This document shows positions 33,806 through 47,011 of a DNA stretch of 64,000 nucleotides, in pieces. The stretch is from Vanessa cardui (Eukaryota; Arthropoda; Insecta; Lepidoptera; Nymphalidae). A program made the translations under genes and the position numbers. The stretch's first letter is position 1; each line of letters opens with the position of its first letter. The notes below the pieces were generated by a model. That model had not been told where the DNA came from. It was given only the letters and a program-made list of their open reading frames with translations, and did not search any database. The stretch covers positions 2,666,001 through 2,730,000 of the forward strand of contig NC_061131.1 in NCBI RefSeq assembly GCF_905220365.1, given 5' to 3'.

Positions 33806-34213
33806 TTTTTTTTTTACATTGTGTTATCATTTTAAGCCAAATTTATACTGTTTACCTTTGCACTACACCTTTTGTTATTCTTACAGTTAAGTTTTGTTAA
33901 CAGACGTCTGGAAGAGATCGCAATGCTGTAGCGATAAAATTGCCTTTAGTTACATTTTTAGGATTACCATTATCAATGTTTGTAAAATGAGTTTATAACC
34001 AAAGTAATATTTTATGACTTAAAATTTGCCACTGGTGGTTTAAGTCTTAATTTATTAGTATTCGATTCTTATCTTCTGACAGGTCACTTAGCCTATAGAT
34101 TTTGACATAAGCCGCACCTTACATAGCCCTACTGTTACCAATTACGCTAGCTTACATTTCTCATGCCTACCAAAAATCATATCAGTAAAACTTTATGATT
34201 AAATTACGGAACA

Positions 34214-34395
34214 GCTACATAGTATAAAACAAAGTCGCTTTCTCTGTTCCTATATCCCCAGTGTGCTTAAATCTTTAAAGCTACGCAACGGATTTTGATA
34301 CGGTTTTCTTTGATAGCAACACCGATAATTAATTTTAGAAGTTTCCACTGTGATGTCATATCATTGCAGCCGTGCGAAGCCGGGGCGGGCGCTAG
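34214..34395 (+). mobile_element. H1 Helitron-like element, internally deleted
   Basis: CTACATAGTATAAAACAAAG start, GCAACGGATTTTGATACGG, and end GCAGCCGTGCGAAGCCGGGG then CGGGCGCTAGT. About 70 bp shorter in the middle than 8612-8862. Confidence 0.75.
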
Positions 34396-34588
34396 TTTAA
34401 TATAATCAAAATACATGTTAGATCGATGGATGTAAATAAAGATTTTAATTTACAATGTTGTCGTCGGTTACGTGAACGCAGAAACCTGTCAAGTCAACTT
34501 GACGCACGAAGGATATTCGGTTTATAAAACGTAACATTCGATTACATGTACAATCCCGTTATGTATTGAATTTATTTATTTATTCGTA

Positions 34589-34859
34589 AGCTAAGTTGGC
34601 CCAGTGGTTAGAACGCGTGCATTTTAACCGATGATTAGGGGTTCAAACCCAGGCACGCATCAGCGAGTTTTCATTTGCTTAATTTATGTCTGTAATTAAT
34701 TACGAGCTCTGCATGTGACTAATTTCAACGAAATTCTGCACAACAAACATGTGTATCCACTAACCCGCATCGGAGCAGCGTGGTGCAATATGTACCAATC
34801 CTCCTCCTCAAAGGGAGAAGCCCTTAGCCCAGCAGTGGGAAATATACAGGCTGTTGATG
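34589..34859 (+). repeat. SINE-A with small internal deletions
   Basis: Head GTTGGCCCAGTGGTTAGAAC, B box GGGTTCAAACCC, end ATATACAGGCTGTTGATG. Flanked by the 11 bp ATTTATTCGTA (34578-34588, 34860-34870). Confidence 0.92.
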
Positions 34860-35144
34860 ATTTATTCGTAGGTATACAAACAGATCTTACACTTAGAATT
34901 ACGGACTTACACAATTTTAAACTAGATTGCATTTCTAAGCATGTGTACAAGGCGTGCTCGAAACAATTATATGAACACTCTATTGTTCTTTCACATAAAA
35001 AAACAATAAACTACAGTAAATATATAAACATACATTAATACTCAACCAAGAAAACCACTACGAAAAAAAAATTCTAATAGTACAATTATAGAAAAAGCTT
35101 TTTTTTATTTTATTTAAATTTAGAATTAAATTATTGTTAATCAG

Positions 35145-35275
35145 CCAGACAAACACGCATGACATATTATAGTGGACAAGTGTGGACTCTCTATTCTATG
35201 ACTCTCATAATCCGATGTGACGACAAATCCGACCCAACCGGAAATAATTCAGGCGCAGGACCTACGGCTTTACTT
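35145..35275 (-). repeat. SINE-D body fragment
   Basis: ACATATTATAGTGGACAAGT, CTCATAATCCGATGTGACG, ACCGGAAATAATTCAGGCGC and AGGACCTACGGCTTTAC match the non-tRNA part of SINE-D. Confidence 0.65.
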
Positions 35276-35279
35276 GTAT

Positions 35280-36300
35280 TTATGTGAGGATTAATTCAAT
35301 GCAAGGATTATTAAAATCTAATTATACTTTGTCCTTTTTCCTGTATGTGCATTTAAATAAAGTTTATGAAAATATAACATACAGTTACTAAGTTGTTAGA
35401 TTTGTACCCAACTATTTACACTGAATTGACTGTTTTTGCCTATATGACGTCATAACATGGCAGCTTATGTTTTAGGTCAAGTGTTATAGAGATTAAAAAT
35501 TACGACAAAATCAGAATTTATAAGTATATTTTTACATACATTTTAATTTGTATGTAATTTCATAAATCATTTTTTAATACCGAAAGTAACCCTATAAATC
35601 CTATAATATCCACTATTTTGAACGTTTTCAGAAGTTATTTTATTCATTCAACTTTAAATTATATTTAAAACTAAGACAAATAGACTTAATAGAATTTAAA
35701 TATATAAAAGTTTATGTATTCGTAATTTAAATTTTTGATAAATAATATCTCGAATGGACGATGACTAATAAAATTAACATATTATTTGACACAAATGTTA
35801 CGTTTCTGGTTCTTGCATAACGCTTTATTTCCTTATTCTTTTCAAGTCAATTGCTCCAAGAAATTAATATATTGTGTACCAAATTCTATATAAAACACAT
35901 AGTCACATAAGAACGTAGACACTCCAGGAAAACAGTTACCTTCAGTTCCTGAATAATAAAACATAACGCACATCACGTCAGCTGTCAACATACAAAGCAC
36001 CATTAGATACTTTATTGTACACCATACAGAGAAATTAAATAAATACATCATACATTTAGCCTTAATAAGGCAGGCGTACAATTTTGGCAACCTAATCGCT
36101 ACAAAGTTCTCTTCCAGGCAACCAATGCTGTAGGAAAGAATAGCTCATAGAATATGAGGTAGGTGGTGCTGTAATAGGTAATGACAGTGTGATCTAAAAT
36201 GACAATATATGAATCCATAATATTTATAACTAACATAAATTTTATAACTCTTTAAAATTGTATTTTTAAGTACAACAATGGAGCAAATACTCGTGTATCT
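35280..36300. other. AT-rich, no supportable gene
   Basis: Nothing recognised. The minus frame at 35842-36090 has hydrophobic stretches from composition alone. Confidence 0.4.
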
Positions 36301-36309
36301 TGTTAAGGA

Positions 36310-36515
36310 TACTTGGTGGTAAGGCTTTGTGCAAGCCCATTTGAATAAGTATCACCCACTCTTCAGATATTGATAACGATCATGATGAGGAAGCCAGTGT
36401 ACAAAGAAGCACACTATTCTAGTTCCCAAGTTTGGTGGCACATTAGGGATATATGGAACAGTTAATATATCCTACAGCATTTTCCTACATTGTCTATGAG
36501 CGATGATCACTTACC
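36310..36515 (-). repeat. Repeat-B, nearly full length, diverged
   Basis: CTTGGTGGTAAGGCTTTGTG, TTCCCAAGTTTGGTGGCAC and GCGATGATCACTTACCTAT, reverse orientation. The open frame starting at 36490 begins inside it. Confidence 0.8.
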
Positions 36516-36519
36516 TATA

Positions 36520-39500
36520 AGAGGTACATTTACCAGTTCCACTACCATTGTCTTAAAAAACACCTTAATAGATACAGTTAGTTTTAATGTAAGTAAGATT
36601 ACTTTTAATATTACATACCTTCTACGTAATAAAAACCACTTTTGTGATGAGAACCTCTCCATATCTTCTTTTATTCAAAGTCACTAGGCCTGGTTTCGTT
36701 AAATATTTTGAAATCGTGACCGTCTAATAGATATTCATATACATTATACTTTAGGTAATTGAGCTGCTTTCATGGGCACTATACAGTTCCTAAGATGACT
36801 TCAATGGTAATCCTTCTCAAGGCGAGAGTCATCGATTATCTATTGTTACTTTTAAAAACAATTAGAAATAGGTATTTCTTTGAACGAATTAGTTATTCTT
36901 ATTGTAGATACTATTAATGCTTGCATTGAGTAAACATGTGTTATTCCTACACGGAAAAAAAATACCAACTAAATATTGTGAATATTATATTATCGTTTAT
37001 CTAATTTGGAGTACAATATAAGAATCATTGCAGTTCATAGATGTAATTGTAAGGCAACTTGTATTTTGTGTAGGTGACGGTTTGGGGTTCACTCACTGAC
37101 TAAATGTCGGTTCATTCCCAGGCGGTGGACCTAAAAATGAATATTATTAGAAACCTGTTGATTTATACGAAATCATTCACAACGTATACGAAATGAATAG
37201 CCAACACAAACATTTGTAACACTGAAATAAAAATTTGGATTTTATTTATTTGATATAATGGAAAAAATGATATTTGTATTAATCTGTTTTACAAACGACA
37301 CAACGCATACTAAACTGTCATAAGTATTAATTAACTAAATGCAAGAAACCGTAATTAATTAAAACTCTCTCAAATTAAAGCATTAAAAACACATTTAATT
37401 CAGACACGGTTGTCCTCAATTTACACTTGTTTACACTTTTTATTGTAAAAGGAAAAATATTTCGCTAATACATAACATATACAAAACGATTTAAATTGAT
37501 AATTATTTAATTTTAAACTAATGGCATTACGAAAAAGTTCTTAATGGGTATTGCTCTGGCCGTTTTATTTTATCTGACTTTGCATAAATTACGAAAAATA
37601 AAGAAAAAATTCTATGCATGCATTCTTGTATTGTTTGTGGTGTAATCGAGCAATTACAAAATTTACGTCAACGGTAAGCCATATTCGTTTGATATAATCG
37701 TTTACTTTTAGGGCTTCCTTCGCGGTCGACTGAACGAAGCCTAGGGATTTCACAACGATCCTATTTCTAACTATTTCTTTTGCTAACTTATCGGATGAGT
37801 GGCATACAAGGACAAGTCGAATGAGAGACTATAAATATAGTGACAATTTATGAAAGTACAATACTGGCGATATCTTGTTATACCTATGGTTACTTTACAC
37901 CCCATTTAAGATATAACGTATTCTAGGTTCCAGTAGAGGAAAGTAAAGGCAAGCACTGCTGTCAAATCTGTTTCCAGCTAAAAGGAACATTTGTTTTAAA
38001 ACCAGTTCCTACATCGAAAAACATTTTTTCATTACATTAAAAGTATAATTGATTGTAACAAATGGGGTATACAGATGATAATCAGATACATGTTTACAAT
38101 GAGGACCAGGACAGTACTTATCATATCGATCCAAAAATTGCTATACAGAAAACATTTGATAGTAAGGAAAATTGACAGGACAAAATTAGCAAGAGATTTC
38201 GAATAGGCACAGACGCACATTGGCGAAAAAATCTATGCCTCTTTGGGACAAATAAAAGCCGAAAAAAGAAGGCATATATTGGAAAATAAAACTTTTATGT
38301 TTTCCAAATTAATAAAACTCATTTATTAGATATATATGATTCATGAGCGACAGTGACGGTACAATTGGGTCACGTCTGAATGGCTGTTGAACAATCCGAG
38401 GAACCCTACAACGCGATGCACTCAACGGTCCACTGCTCATGCACAATGTTACTAACAACTTGTTGCTATTCCATGTCAAGTACATGATTAATTGCCCTGA
38501 TTTAGCTCACAATATTTGGCATTTGACATTATTTTTACTTAAAACTCTTGGCATAAGTTTATCTTACATAATAATGTTGGCAACAAAGATACCATAGGAT
38601 CTGAATAATCTCTCATGTGTATAAGATTTAATTCATAAAATAATTGAATAAATTTGTAACAGCTACTTTGGATGCTTGTCGACTGATCATATTACCTACA
38701 TTTACAGAGCATTAATTTTAAATTCCTATTTGGGAAGGAAAATAAAATCTAACAAGAAAGCATTGGGAGCAATTTTAGTTATTATATTATATAATATTAC
38801 CTATTGATATAGTAATCAGTCATATATTTATTTTAGCAAAAACAAATACTATGGTCAAATGGGCTTCATGGTACAACAATAGCCAAAGTGTGATAGTGAA
38901 TCAACCTATGGCTTTCATAACACTACGGTCTAAAATATCACGATCATATCACGAAAATATCATGAAATTAGAATTTGTAAATGTAAGAGAAAAAAATACA
39001 ATCATAAAATTAGCGGTGAAATACCTACCATAGTTTGTGTCCTAATATGCTTTTACGTTTCTACCGCTTAAGGAAATGTAACGGCTATTCTCAAGTAGAA
39101 AGGACGGTAAAGGCGCATTAAGTAATGTTTAATTCCAAACACGTATACAAATATTTCCATTAAACTAATCGTTAAAAGTTTGCACTCATGTCACGATGTC
39201 AGATGAGGTTATCAACTGTAAAATATTTAATTGAATTTATGTACATAAATATTTTGATGAATTTATGTGAAGTTCATTGACCTCATGGCTAACATAAAAT
39301 TTAAAAAAATGTCACTATTCTATTCAACAATCGATCCACAAATTATTACCTAACTATGTCTTCAATTTATTACAAGCGATATAATTTAATTTATTGCTTA
39401 TTGTTTTTTGAAATTAACATTACTCAGTCTAATATATAACTCACTGATAGATGTTCACAATTTATATAACAATTGACTGAAATTACTACCAACCAACAGA

Positions 39501-39530
39501 ATTAGTTATACGGATTATAAATTAAACTTG
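36520..39530. other. AT-rich, no supportable gene
   Basis: About 3 kb with no exon, repeat family or strong inverted repeat that I can identify. The short frames at 38032-38220 and 38851-39033 lack support. Confidence 0.4.
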
Positions 39531-39534
39531 ATAA

Positions 39535-39735
39535 TAGAGCTTTGTGCAAGGTACGGCCAAACCGCAATGTTTTTAGTAGAGTGAAGAAGTTTGAAGAGTG
39601 TATACATGAATAGGAGACGTACCATCTTAGTTCCTAAAGTTGGCAAACGCAGAGTCATGGTACTAATATGCCCTATATGTCCATTGTCTAGGGAGGATAT
39701 GAATACTGACCACTCAATGATGAATGACGATAACA
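39535..39735 (-). repeat. Repeat-B fragment, degraded
   Basis: AGAGCTTTGTGCAAGGTACG, CATCTTAGTTCCTAAAGTTG, TATGTCCATTGTCTAGGGAG in reverse order. Confidence 0.65.
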
Positions 39736-39784
39736 TCAAACTCAAATTCCTTTATCAAATATAAAAGTATTTGACTCACACATT

Positions 39785-39925
39785 AATAGTCAAATTAAAG
39801 ACTACCACCGGTTCGCAAAAGGAAACGCCCTTACCGCAACACCCTTAGCTATAGAAACCCTTAACTATAAACCACCTTAGGATAACCGGTGGAAAAAACT
39901 CAGCGGTTCTTTGTTTTCTCTACTT
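39785..39925 (-). repeat. LINE-derived fragment
   Basis: ACTACCACCGGTTCGCAAAA and, about 90 bp on, AACCGGTGGAAAAAACTCAG. The phrase around CCACCGGTTCG is the conserved 3' part of the repeat also seen at 51300. Confidence 0.4.
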
Positions 39926-39929
39926 AATT

Positions 39930-41490
39930 CATCATACTCATAGGTAACATTTAGTTACCTTTTTTAAAACAGTTTCATACAACTATAGTTTCTTGTAAAA
40001 GTTTCTCAGTTAGTTAAATCTCTAATTACGAAGAATGCTTTGGTGTGAGTTGATATTAGAATATATAAAGATACCTACAGTCTTTTCTTACTTTTACCAT
40101 TTCGAGGGTAAAATAAGATAACGCATCTTCTTTTGTCAATGGTAATGGAAATGGTATAAATTAGAAATAAGAATTAAGTATTTAAAAATTTCAATGGTGC
40201 TTTTACGTGACCTTCAGTTAATATACGTGTCCTATCTGGGGCATCTTTAAAAAAATCTTAAAATTAATTAAAGCTTTAGGCATCCAGGGTATAATAGGTG
40301 TCTCAAAAGGATAATTACTCTTAGCTGCCTCGTGCTCAGGTGGAAAAGATTTTGATCTCAGTAACTAAACAAGCCGTGTCAAGAAACTCTTGAGTCTTGC
40401 AGGTGACACTTTAAAATTAGATTCAAATAAAAAAAGTATTTTTTTAAACTGTTATTTTTTCATACAGCAACACAATATCGATTAAGTATAGAATTTCTTA
40501 AGCAAACACTTAAAGCGCTTATATTGCTGCAAGGTCATTGCTTAAATTAAGGAGCAAATTATAATGTCTTCTATGAACTAAATAAAACGGAGATGACATT
40601 TGCATGTTGCATAGATAAAAGTAAATATTTATCAAACGTGTGTCGTTCAGTCAATATTTATACTATCTACTCTGTATTTATCTTCGTTTCTATATTATTT
40701 AACTTATCTCTTATTCTTGAAGTAATAGTTACATTAAATATACCTACGTAATTGTATGAACTTGTAAGTTTTCCATATACAAATAAACAAACTCTGATAA
40801 TATAGTTAAATGGTGAAGAAATATTTAGTATAAAGGCCCTTTATTTATTTTTTCGTAAATGATTAGTCGATATTACTCGTGCGTCATCAACCTTTATGGT
40901 AATATGAAACCTTCATGCAAGTTTAAACAATATACATACAATATTTTAACACAATGATACTTTAGCAGGTCATACGGCACGAAAAAGAGGAATATCGTTT
41001 CTGACAGAAACCAGCAAACATTGACGCATACATGAGCATACCAATTGTCTTTTAGACAACAGAGTATAAACAATAAAACCTTCCCAAATAAACATTATAT
41101 ACAAATATGTTCCAACTCATTACATACGGTGTCGAGAGATATTGACATTTGGATTTTAACATACATATAAATACCAAAAATCTGAAATTATTTTCCATAT
41201 ACATATATATATATAATTAAAATTTAGGCACACCAGATATTTAAATTTAAGTTCTGTAGTTTTTAAAACGCCTGTATTGCAGACTATTAAATTGAATGCA
41301 GTTATTATGTCACTTAGATTTGAAAATACTTTCTGCATTTCTTAAGCAACGTCATTTTCAGACAACATTCTGAACTTTTCGTTCATGGTGAGTTAAGCAA
41401 TAAATAAATGCATGAACAGTTGAAGAAATAAATAGAAGGTTTTATATAATTTATTTGTACCTACTTTATCACACATTAAAATTAAATTGC
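39930..41490. other. AT-rich, nothing recognised
   Basis: No exon or known repeat. A short ATATATAT run lies near 41205. Confidence 0.4.
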
Positions 41491-41499
41491 ACAAACACG

Positions 41500-41670
41500 T
41501 TTGGGTAGGTACCATCTATTTATTAGGCTTGATAGATGGGTCCACCAGTGAAATTATGATATGGGGTTTCCAAGTTTGGCGGCGCACTGACGATTTTAGG
41601 AGTAGGTAATATTTCCAACAACGCCAGTTTCTGAAATGGGTGACCACTTATCATCATGACGTCCAATACC
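41500..41670 (-). repeat. Repeat-B fragment
   Basis: GTTTGGGTAGGTACCATCTA, GGTTTCCAAGTTTGGCGGCG and GGTGACCACTTATCATCATG. Confidence 0.7.
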
Positions 41671-41969
41671 ATTTGAGGTTAGCTCATAGCTACGATATAT
41701 TCTGGTACCTTTATGAGGCTAGAGAAAAGTATTGTCAAAAGTCCAATCATGAAGTTTCATAAATTGGACAGTTATTAAAATGAACGTTTGGGCAGAGGCC
41801 CAATATTTTTTTCAATTCGTCTCTTCCTCTTACGAATAAAGTCTGATATTTGTGACGGGTTTACTGCATTGCTTTGACGCACAGACTAAGATGAGATTCA
41901 AAGATCAGTATGAAGAGAATCAATAGTTTTGACCACGTTATCGATAGAAAAGTGCCGATAAAGTCACTG

Positions 41970-42138
41970 GATATTCATGTGCTTAATTTGTGTTTATAAT
42001 TCATCTAGTACTCAGCAGTGAAGGAAAACATCGCGAGGAAACCTGCATGTGTCTAATTTCATAGAAATTATGCCAAAAAGCGTAGTGGAATTTATTCCAA
42101 ACCTTTTCCTCAAATGGAGAGGAGGCCTTAGCTTATGT
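41970..42138 (+). repeat. SINE-A body fragment, headless
   Basis: ATTCATGTGCTTAATTTGTG, GAGGAAACCTGCATGTGTCT and GGAGAGGAGGCCTTAGCTTA. Neither tRNA head nor tail remains. Confidence 0.85.
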
Positions 42139-42144
42139 TTAATG

Positions 42145-42890
42145 ACTGGCTATTCAACGGTGTAACTGCATTTATATTTATTTAGTGTGACGATTACATG
42201 ACGCCATAAGAAAAATAAATATGGTCGTATACGGTTTTAAATAAGATAAACGCATTAATATATATTTTTAGCAGCGAGTATAAATTTCAAATTCTATGGA
42301 ACTGCTACATAAAAATAATGTATAGATTTTATCTTTTTGGAATAAGATGAACTTAAAGAAATATTTTATGAGACGTAGAGATGAACTAATTCCGCGGGGA
42401 CGATGTTATAAACATGAAAGCGCATTCATAAAGTGCATGTATCTTACACATCAACCTTACTGAGAAGCTTTATACATACACAACGCTTCATAGCTATAGT
42501 CCTCATTATACAGGCGTTAGTTTAGATTTATCCCATTAAATAGAACGATGAATGGGTTTAAGAAAGAAATAAGAAAACATACTTGTGTGTTTCATAACAA
42601 TCCATTGAAATAGATTTAAATATTCCTATTATATAAGTGTTAATAACGGACGATAGTGAATGGTTTTATTGAATCATATCCGATTGTTATTCTGTAGGGT
42701 GTCTAGTTGATATTTAGTTGCGTGCTCTTTGCTACCGCTGGGTCACATCCGTCGCACGATACGAGCATTTTAATAAGATTACCTTCACATTCTGGACTAA
42801 TTTGTACTATATTCTATTCAAGGTTCTATCGTACTTTACTCCGAGTAATAGTTTATTATGAATTTATCAGATTATTACTTCTATTTTAAA
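42145..42890. other. AT-rich, nothing recognised
   Basis: No feature that I can support. Confidence 0.4.
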
Positions 42891-42892
42891 CT

Positions 42893-43102
42893 AGTGGTTG
42901 TCGTGGCTTCGCTCGCGTTTTTGGCGTTTGGTTGTCATGTGTTAGGCAAAAAATGTATATGTCTATGCCTATATGTATATACCTATGTCCTTCCTTGGAG
43001 TTAAAATTTGCTTCATGCTAAATTTCATCAAATTCTGTTCAGCGGTTTGGTAGTGATGGAGAGACACGAGTTGCTTTCAAATTTATAATATTAGTATGGG
43101 TT
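42893..43102 (+). repeat. H3-type repeat
   Basis: GTGGCTTCGCTCGCGTTTTT, AAATTTCATCAAATTCTGTT, CAGCGGTTTGGTAGTGATGG and TAATATTAGTATGGG, the same layout as 2820-3042. Confidence 0.6.
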
Positions 43103-43499
43103 TATTACACACAAAAGCAAATGCTCTTTGTTTATATTGATTCTATAAATGGCAAATAATGCGCTATAAATTCAACAAGATTCCAAATATCTACAAAGCA
43201 ATCTACGGTTCATTAACGTTTTTAGAAAACCTATATAATATCAATTACATAGTAATATATTTTTAAAGACTTTATAATGATCTTGTCTATTAACATAAAT
43301 GTACAATTGAATCAGCAATTTTTCGTCAAGTGTTTCGTCTATTAACCGAATTTCACATCGCGGACGACAACAATGGTAAATAAATTGTTGTGACCCTTTG
43401 ACTATGACTGGTTCACTCACCGTTATATCGAAACAACAATACAAATTGTTGGTCGACTATACAAAAACGAATGTATCATGGAGGGTATTGAATAAAGTA

Positions 43500-43635
43500 A
43501 CAGTAAATGTTCTGCTGGGTTAAGCTCCTTCTTCAAAGGTTTGGAGCATATTCCACCCTATTGGCAAATTGTTTGATGGCAGATTTTCACCTGACAATCA
43601 GGTTTTCTCAAGATATTCTCAAAGTACGCACAAAG
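43500..43635 (-). repeat. SINE-A remnant, very degraded
   Basis: TTCTGCTGGGTTAAGCTCCT, TTTGGAGCATATTCCACC and ATCAGGTTTTCTCAAGATAT follow the reversed order of the SINE-A body. Confidence 0.5.
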
Positions 43636-43764
43636 TGTACTCGACAAGCATAAACTTACAATGCTGCATTTTCAAATTTGACCTTTTGAAATTTCAGATT
43701 AGATTCCCATTAAAACCCTAATCACTCCCTCTTCTCAAACTCTTATTACCAATTCATTAGCCTA

Positions 43765-43912
43765 CATGCATAAGGGACATAACACCTTAGTTCCCAAGGT
43801 TAGTGGTGCACTGCCGATGAAAGGATTAATGTTTCTTACAGCGCCATTGTGTATGGGCTGTGGTTACCACTTACCATTAGGTAGTCCACATGGTAGTCTA
43901 CAAACCCATAGC
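43765..43912 (-). repeat. Repeat-B, 5' half
   Basis: TAAGGGACATAACACCTTAG, GTTAGTGGTGCACTGCCG, GGTTACCACTTACCATTAGG and CCACATGGTAGTCTAC. Confidence 0.85.
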
Positions 43913-43919
43913 ATAAAAA

Positions 43920-45730
43920 AAATTACTCAAAAGTAATTTATCATTTCATATAAAATATAAAATGAAAATACTGATTCGGTTATAACCGTACAATGTTATT
44001 TTTTTAATCTTGTACTAAAACGAATCCGACTTTTTATGCTAAGTATTTAAGTAATTGAACTGTGACGGATGACGGAACCCGACTTGACATTAAAGAACTA
44101 TGACGGTCACGGATGTTAGATAGTCTTTTTTTGTACATCTTGAACCAACGTGATAATTTTACACCAGAGATTTAAACGCAGTTTGAATATTCCAAGTTTT
44201 ACTATTGAAATTCTCCATACGAGGAATGATTACCGAAACTATTACAGATTAAGCATTTAGACGATGTATTTAATCTTGAACAACTATAGGATACACAAAT
44301 ATAAATAAACTAAAGGTATATGTACACATTGCAACTTAAAGATTACGGCTTAAAAGATCCAACACACAAAAGAACGTCAACTACAAAATAAATTCATAAA
44401 TAATACTTTACCATTAAATTTGAAATCCAGTGTGACTGCCTTCGTTCCTCTTAAGGGAGAAACCGTTATAATATCACTTGCACACTCAGCTTATAATTTA
44501 CGTGAAAATTAAATTTATAAATTTTTAATTTAAACGAACGATACGTCCACACAACTCGACAACCGGTTGGTAACTAAAGTACAGATCTGATGACGATCAT
44601 TTAGCATTGCATTGACTTTTGTTTGCGGAAAACTGCGTTCTTTAACTATTGTCATAGTGACTAAATTGGTTTGTTTATATTAATTTCAACGTTTCTAGTG
44701 ATCAGTGTGCACCTACATACATCCAGTTTTACCCACGCCTTCCGACTATCTCCTATCGTCGAGTTCGCTTCGTAACCTCTCCACACGTGTTTCTAAACCC
44801 TTCATTAATAGCGATAGATGAAATACAATATTATCACAGAATTAAATAAATGTAATACCACAGGTATAGTATTTTGATACCGTACTATACGATAGTTTAA
44901 AAGGGCTATTATGTATTAAGAGGGTACGATCAAAGGTACAAATTTCAAAGGTTTTTCTTGACCGATCTGTCAATATTGTTCGTTTATATTCTAAATTCAA
45001 ATTAGTTTCAAGGGCAATGATTTTTTTTTTTTTTTTAGGAAATAAGATAAAGGTACATCCTAGTATTTCATTGTTTTTATTTTTTTTAATAATACTTGTA
45101 TACAATTATAACTTATATAGCATGCGTGAGTAATTATAATGAGATAAGTTAAACGTGAGGAAAGGAATTTTTTTGAGGCTCTATCGGAAATGCTATTTGA
45201 GTAAACTTGAGAGCACCATGTATAGCCGATATGTGGTACTAAATACAGCTGTGTTTATTTAATTTATGAATACTAATTTTTATTATTGCTTTCAACGTTC
45301 TACCAAATATTGGCAATGATATATGTTTTTAAATAAAAATACGTGTTCATGTTTATTAACATATATAATTATTATTTTACATAATTCTCTAGATTAATAT
45401 TTAATATTTCTTGTAATTGATCTTAGCTTATTATCAGTGATATTAATTTTCAATGAGTTTAAGAACAAAATACCAAGGTCGTCTATATGGAATAATGAAT
45501 GAACACGCCGCGTTTTCAACAGAGTTATGAATCACATTGATTGTCCAATAAAAATTGAATTGCGTCAAACTTGAATGAGATCTTTGTGATTATTATCCTG
45601 ATAATATATATATATACATACGTGTATACAGATTAGACTAGGTAAGTGGCGCTGCGATCGGGAAGTAAATAAAATTATTATTACACCGAGCTTGTACCTA
45701 TATCACAAATACCTACCCTAAATACGTATA
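43920..45730. other. No supportable gene
   Basis: AT-rich with a T run near 45020. Nothing recognised. Confidence 0.4.
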
Positions 45731-45736
45731 TACAGC

Positions 45737-45800
45737 AGTCACAATTTTATTGATGACTATATAGGTAGGTACCTATATAGTCATCAATAAAATTTTGACT
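45737..45800. repeat. Near-perfect 64 bp palindrome
   Basis: The left arm AGTCACAATTTTATTGATGA continues to CTATATAGGTA. The right arm TACCTATATAGTC continues to ATAAAATTTTGACT. One mismatch in about 31 pairs and a loop of two bases. Confidence 0.92.
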
Positions 45801-45979
45801 GAAGGATGAAATATAGGTTTCAATCATTAATTAAGAATTACCGATAAAAACATTGTAGGTAATAATAGGCGTCACAGTTAATCCGTTTTAAAATAGTGAC
45901 CAGTAGTTACGCAATGTCTCAAATTGAATATTCCTAGACCGATAAGTTGTGGGGTTTCCAGTCACCGAGACATGCGCAA

Positions 45980-46112
45980 CCATTGCATGCAATGGTGAAT
46001 GGAGTTGTGAAACTAAAAATAGCCCAGGGTTGATCGCGAGCATTGAATGGAGCACCCGACCACCCTGCTTAAATAGGTCACTGTGCCATCCGTGACGTCG
46101 TCGGTGACGTCA
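45980..46112 (-). promoter_or_regulatory. Candidate TATA promoter with paired CRE sites
   Basis: Two CRE-type octamers lie 12 bp apart, TGACGTCG (46093-46100) and TGACGTCA (46105-46112). On the minus strand a TATTTAAG box follows at 46075-46068, with GC-rich sequence downstream, so a start near 46040 would be expected. The 16 bp perfect palindrome CCATTGCATGCAATGG lies at 45980-45995. No coding exon is recognisable downstream. Function inferred from motifs only. Confidence 0.35.
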
Positions 46113-46267
46113 GCGACGCATTCCAGGTGAACCCGGGAATTGGGTCATAGACAAAGTAAAACGTACTGATTAATACATTCAAGACAGGTCGTACTGTTGG
46201 TCTTAGGGAAGGCTTATTGTCGGATGAAGAATAAAACAAATACGTAAATTTATATTTCTATACTAAT

Positions 46268-46500
46268 TACTAGCGACCCGCCCCGAATATACTCCAGATT
46301 ATTTCTAGTTTAGTTACTATATTGTCCATGTATTATAATCAAAAACCTTCATATTGATCTTTATTGCCCATGTACTATATATATAAAAACCTTCCTATCG
46401 AATTAGTCTCAATATGAAAAAAAAAACCGCATCAAAATCTGTTGCGTATTTTTAAAGATCTAAGCATACAGAGAGAAAGACAGCGGTAAGTGACTTTGTA
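46268..46500 (-). mobile_element. H1 Helitron-like element
   Basis: Starts ACTAGCGACCCGCCCCG (the reversed CTAGT end) and runs through AAACCGCATCAAAATCTGTT to GACTTTGTACTATGTA. Confidence 0.72.
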
Positions 46501-46680
46501 CTATGTATTGATGAAATCGCTTCCCTGGTCGTCATGTGTAAGACATAAAAAACCTATGTGTCGCTTTGGACTACAGCCTTGCTGCATTTTAAATTGCATC
46601 AAATCCAGTTTAGTCAGCAGTGTAAGCAAAATACAGCAGTTACTTTCACATTTACAATACCAGTATTGATTATCTATGCC
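46501..46680 (+). repeat. H3-type repeat fragment
   Basis: TCGCTTCCCTGGTCGTCATG, AAATTGCATCAAATCCAGTT and TTACAATACCAGTATTG. It abuts the H1 element directly. Confidence 0.5.
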
Positions 46681-47011
46681 ATTTGCAATAGGCACTTTTA
46701 CCGTGAACTATACCTACAGACAATGGACAAGGTTTAAATCATTAATGTAAAAGGCAAATTGCACAACTACAATCAGTAAATTGCCTCTTCGATAAAGAAA
46801 ATAACGTAAGGCTTAATTGTAATTAATTGGAACACCAAGCTCGTAGATATATAAAATAAATACTTTTATAACATATATAAATGAAATTGAATGTATGTTG
46901 ATGTACATTTCGATTTAAAATTTAAAAACTATACTAGACGATCGTCCTCTATGATTGTGATTCAACAGGATCAGTACCTCCGATCGGATGAAAAATCTGA
47001 ATTTATAATTT

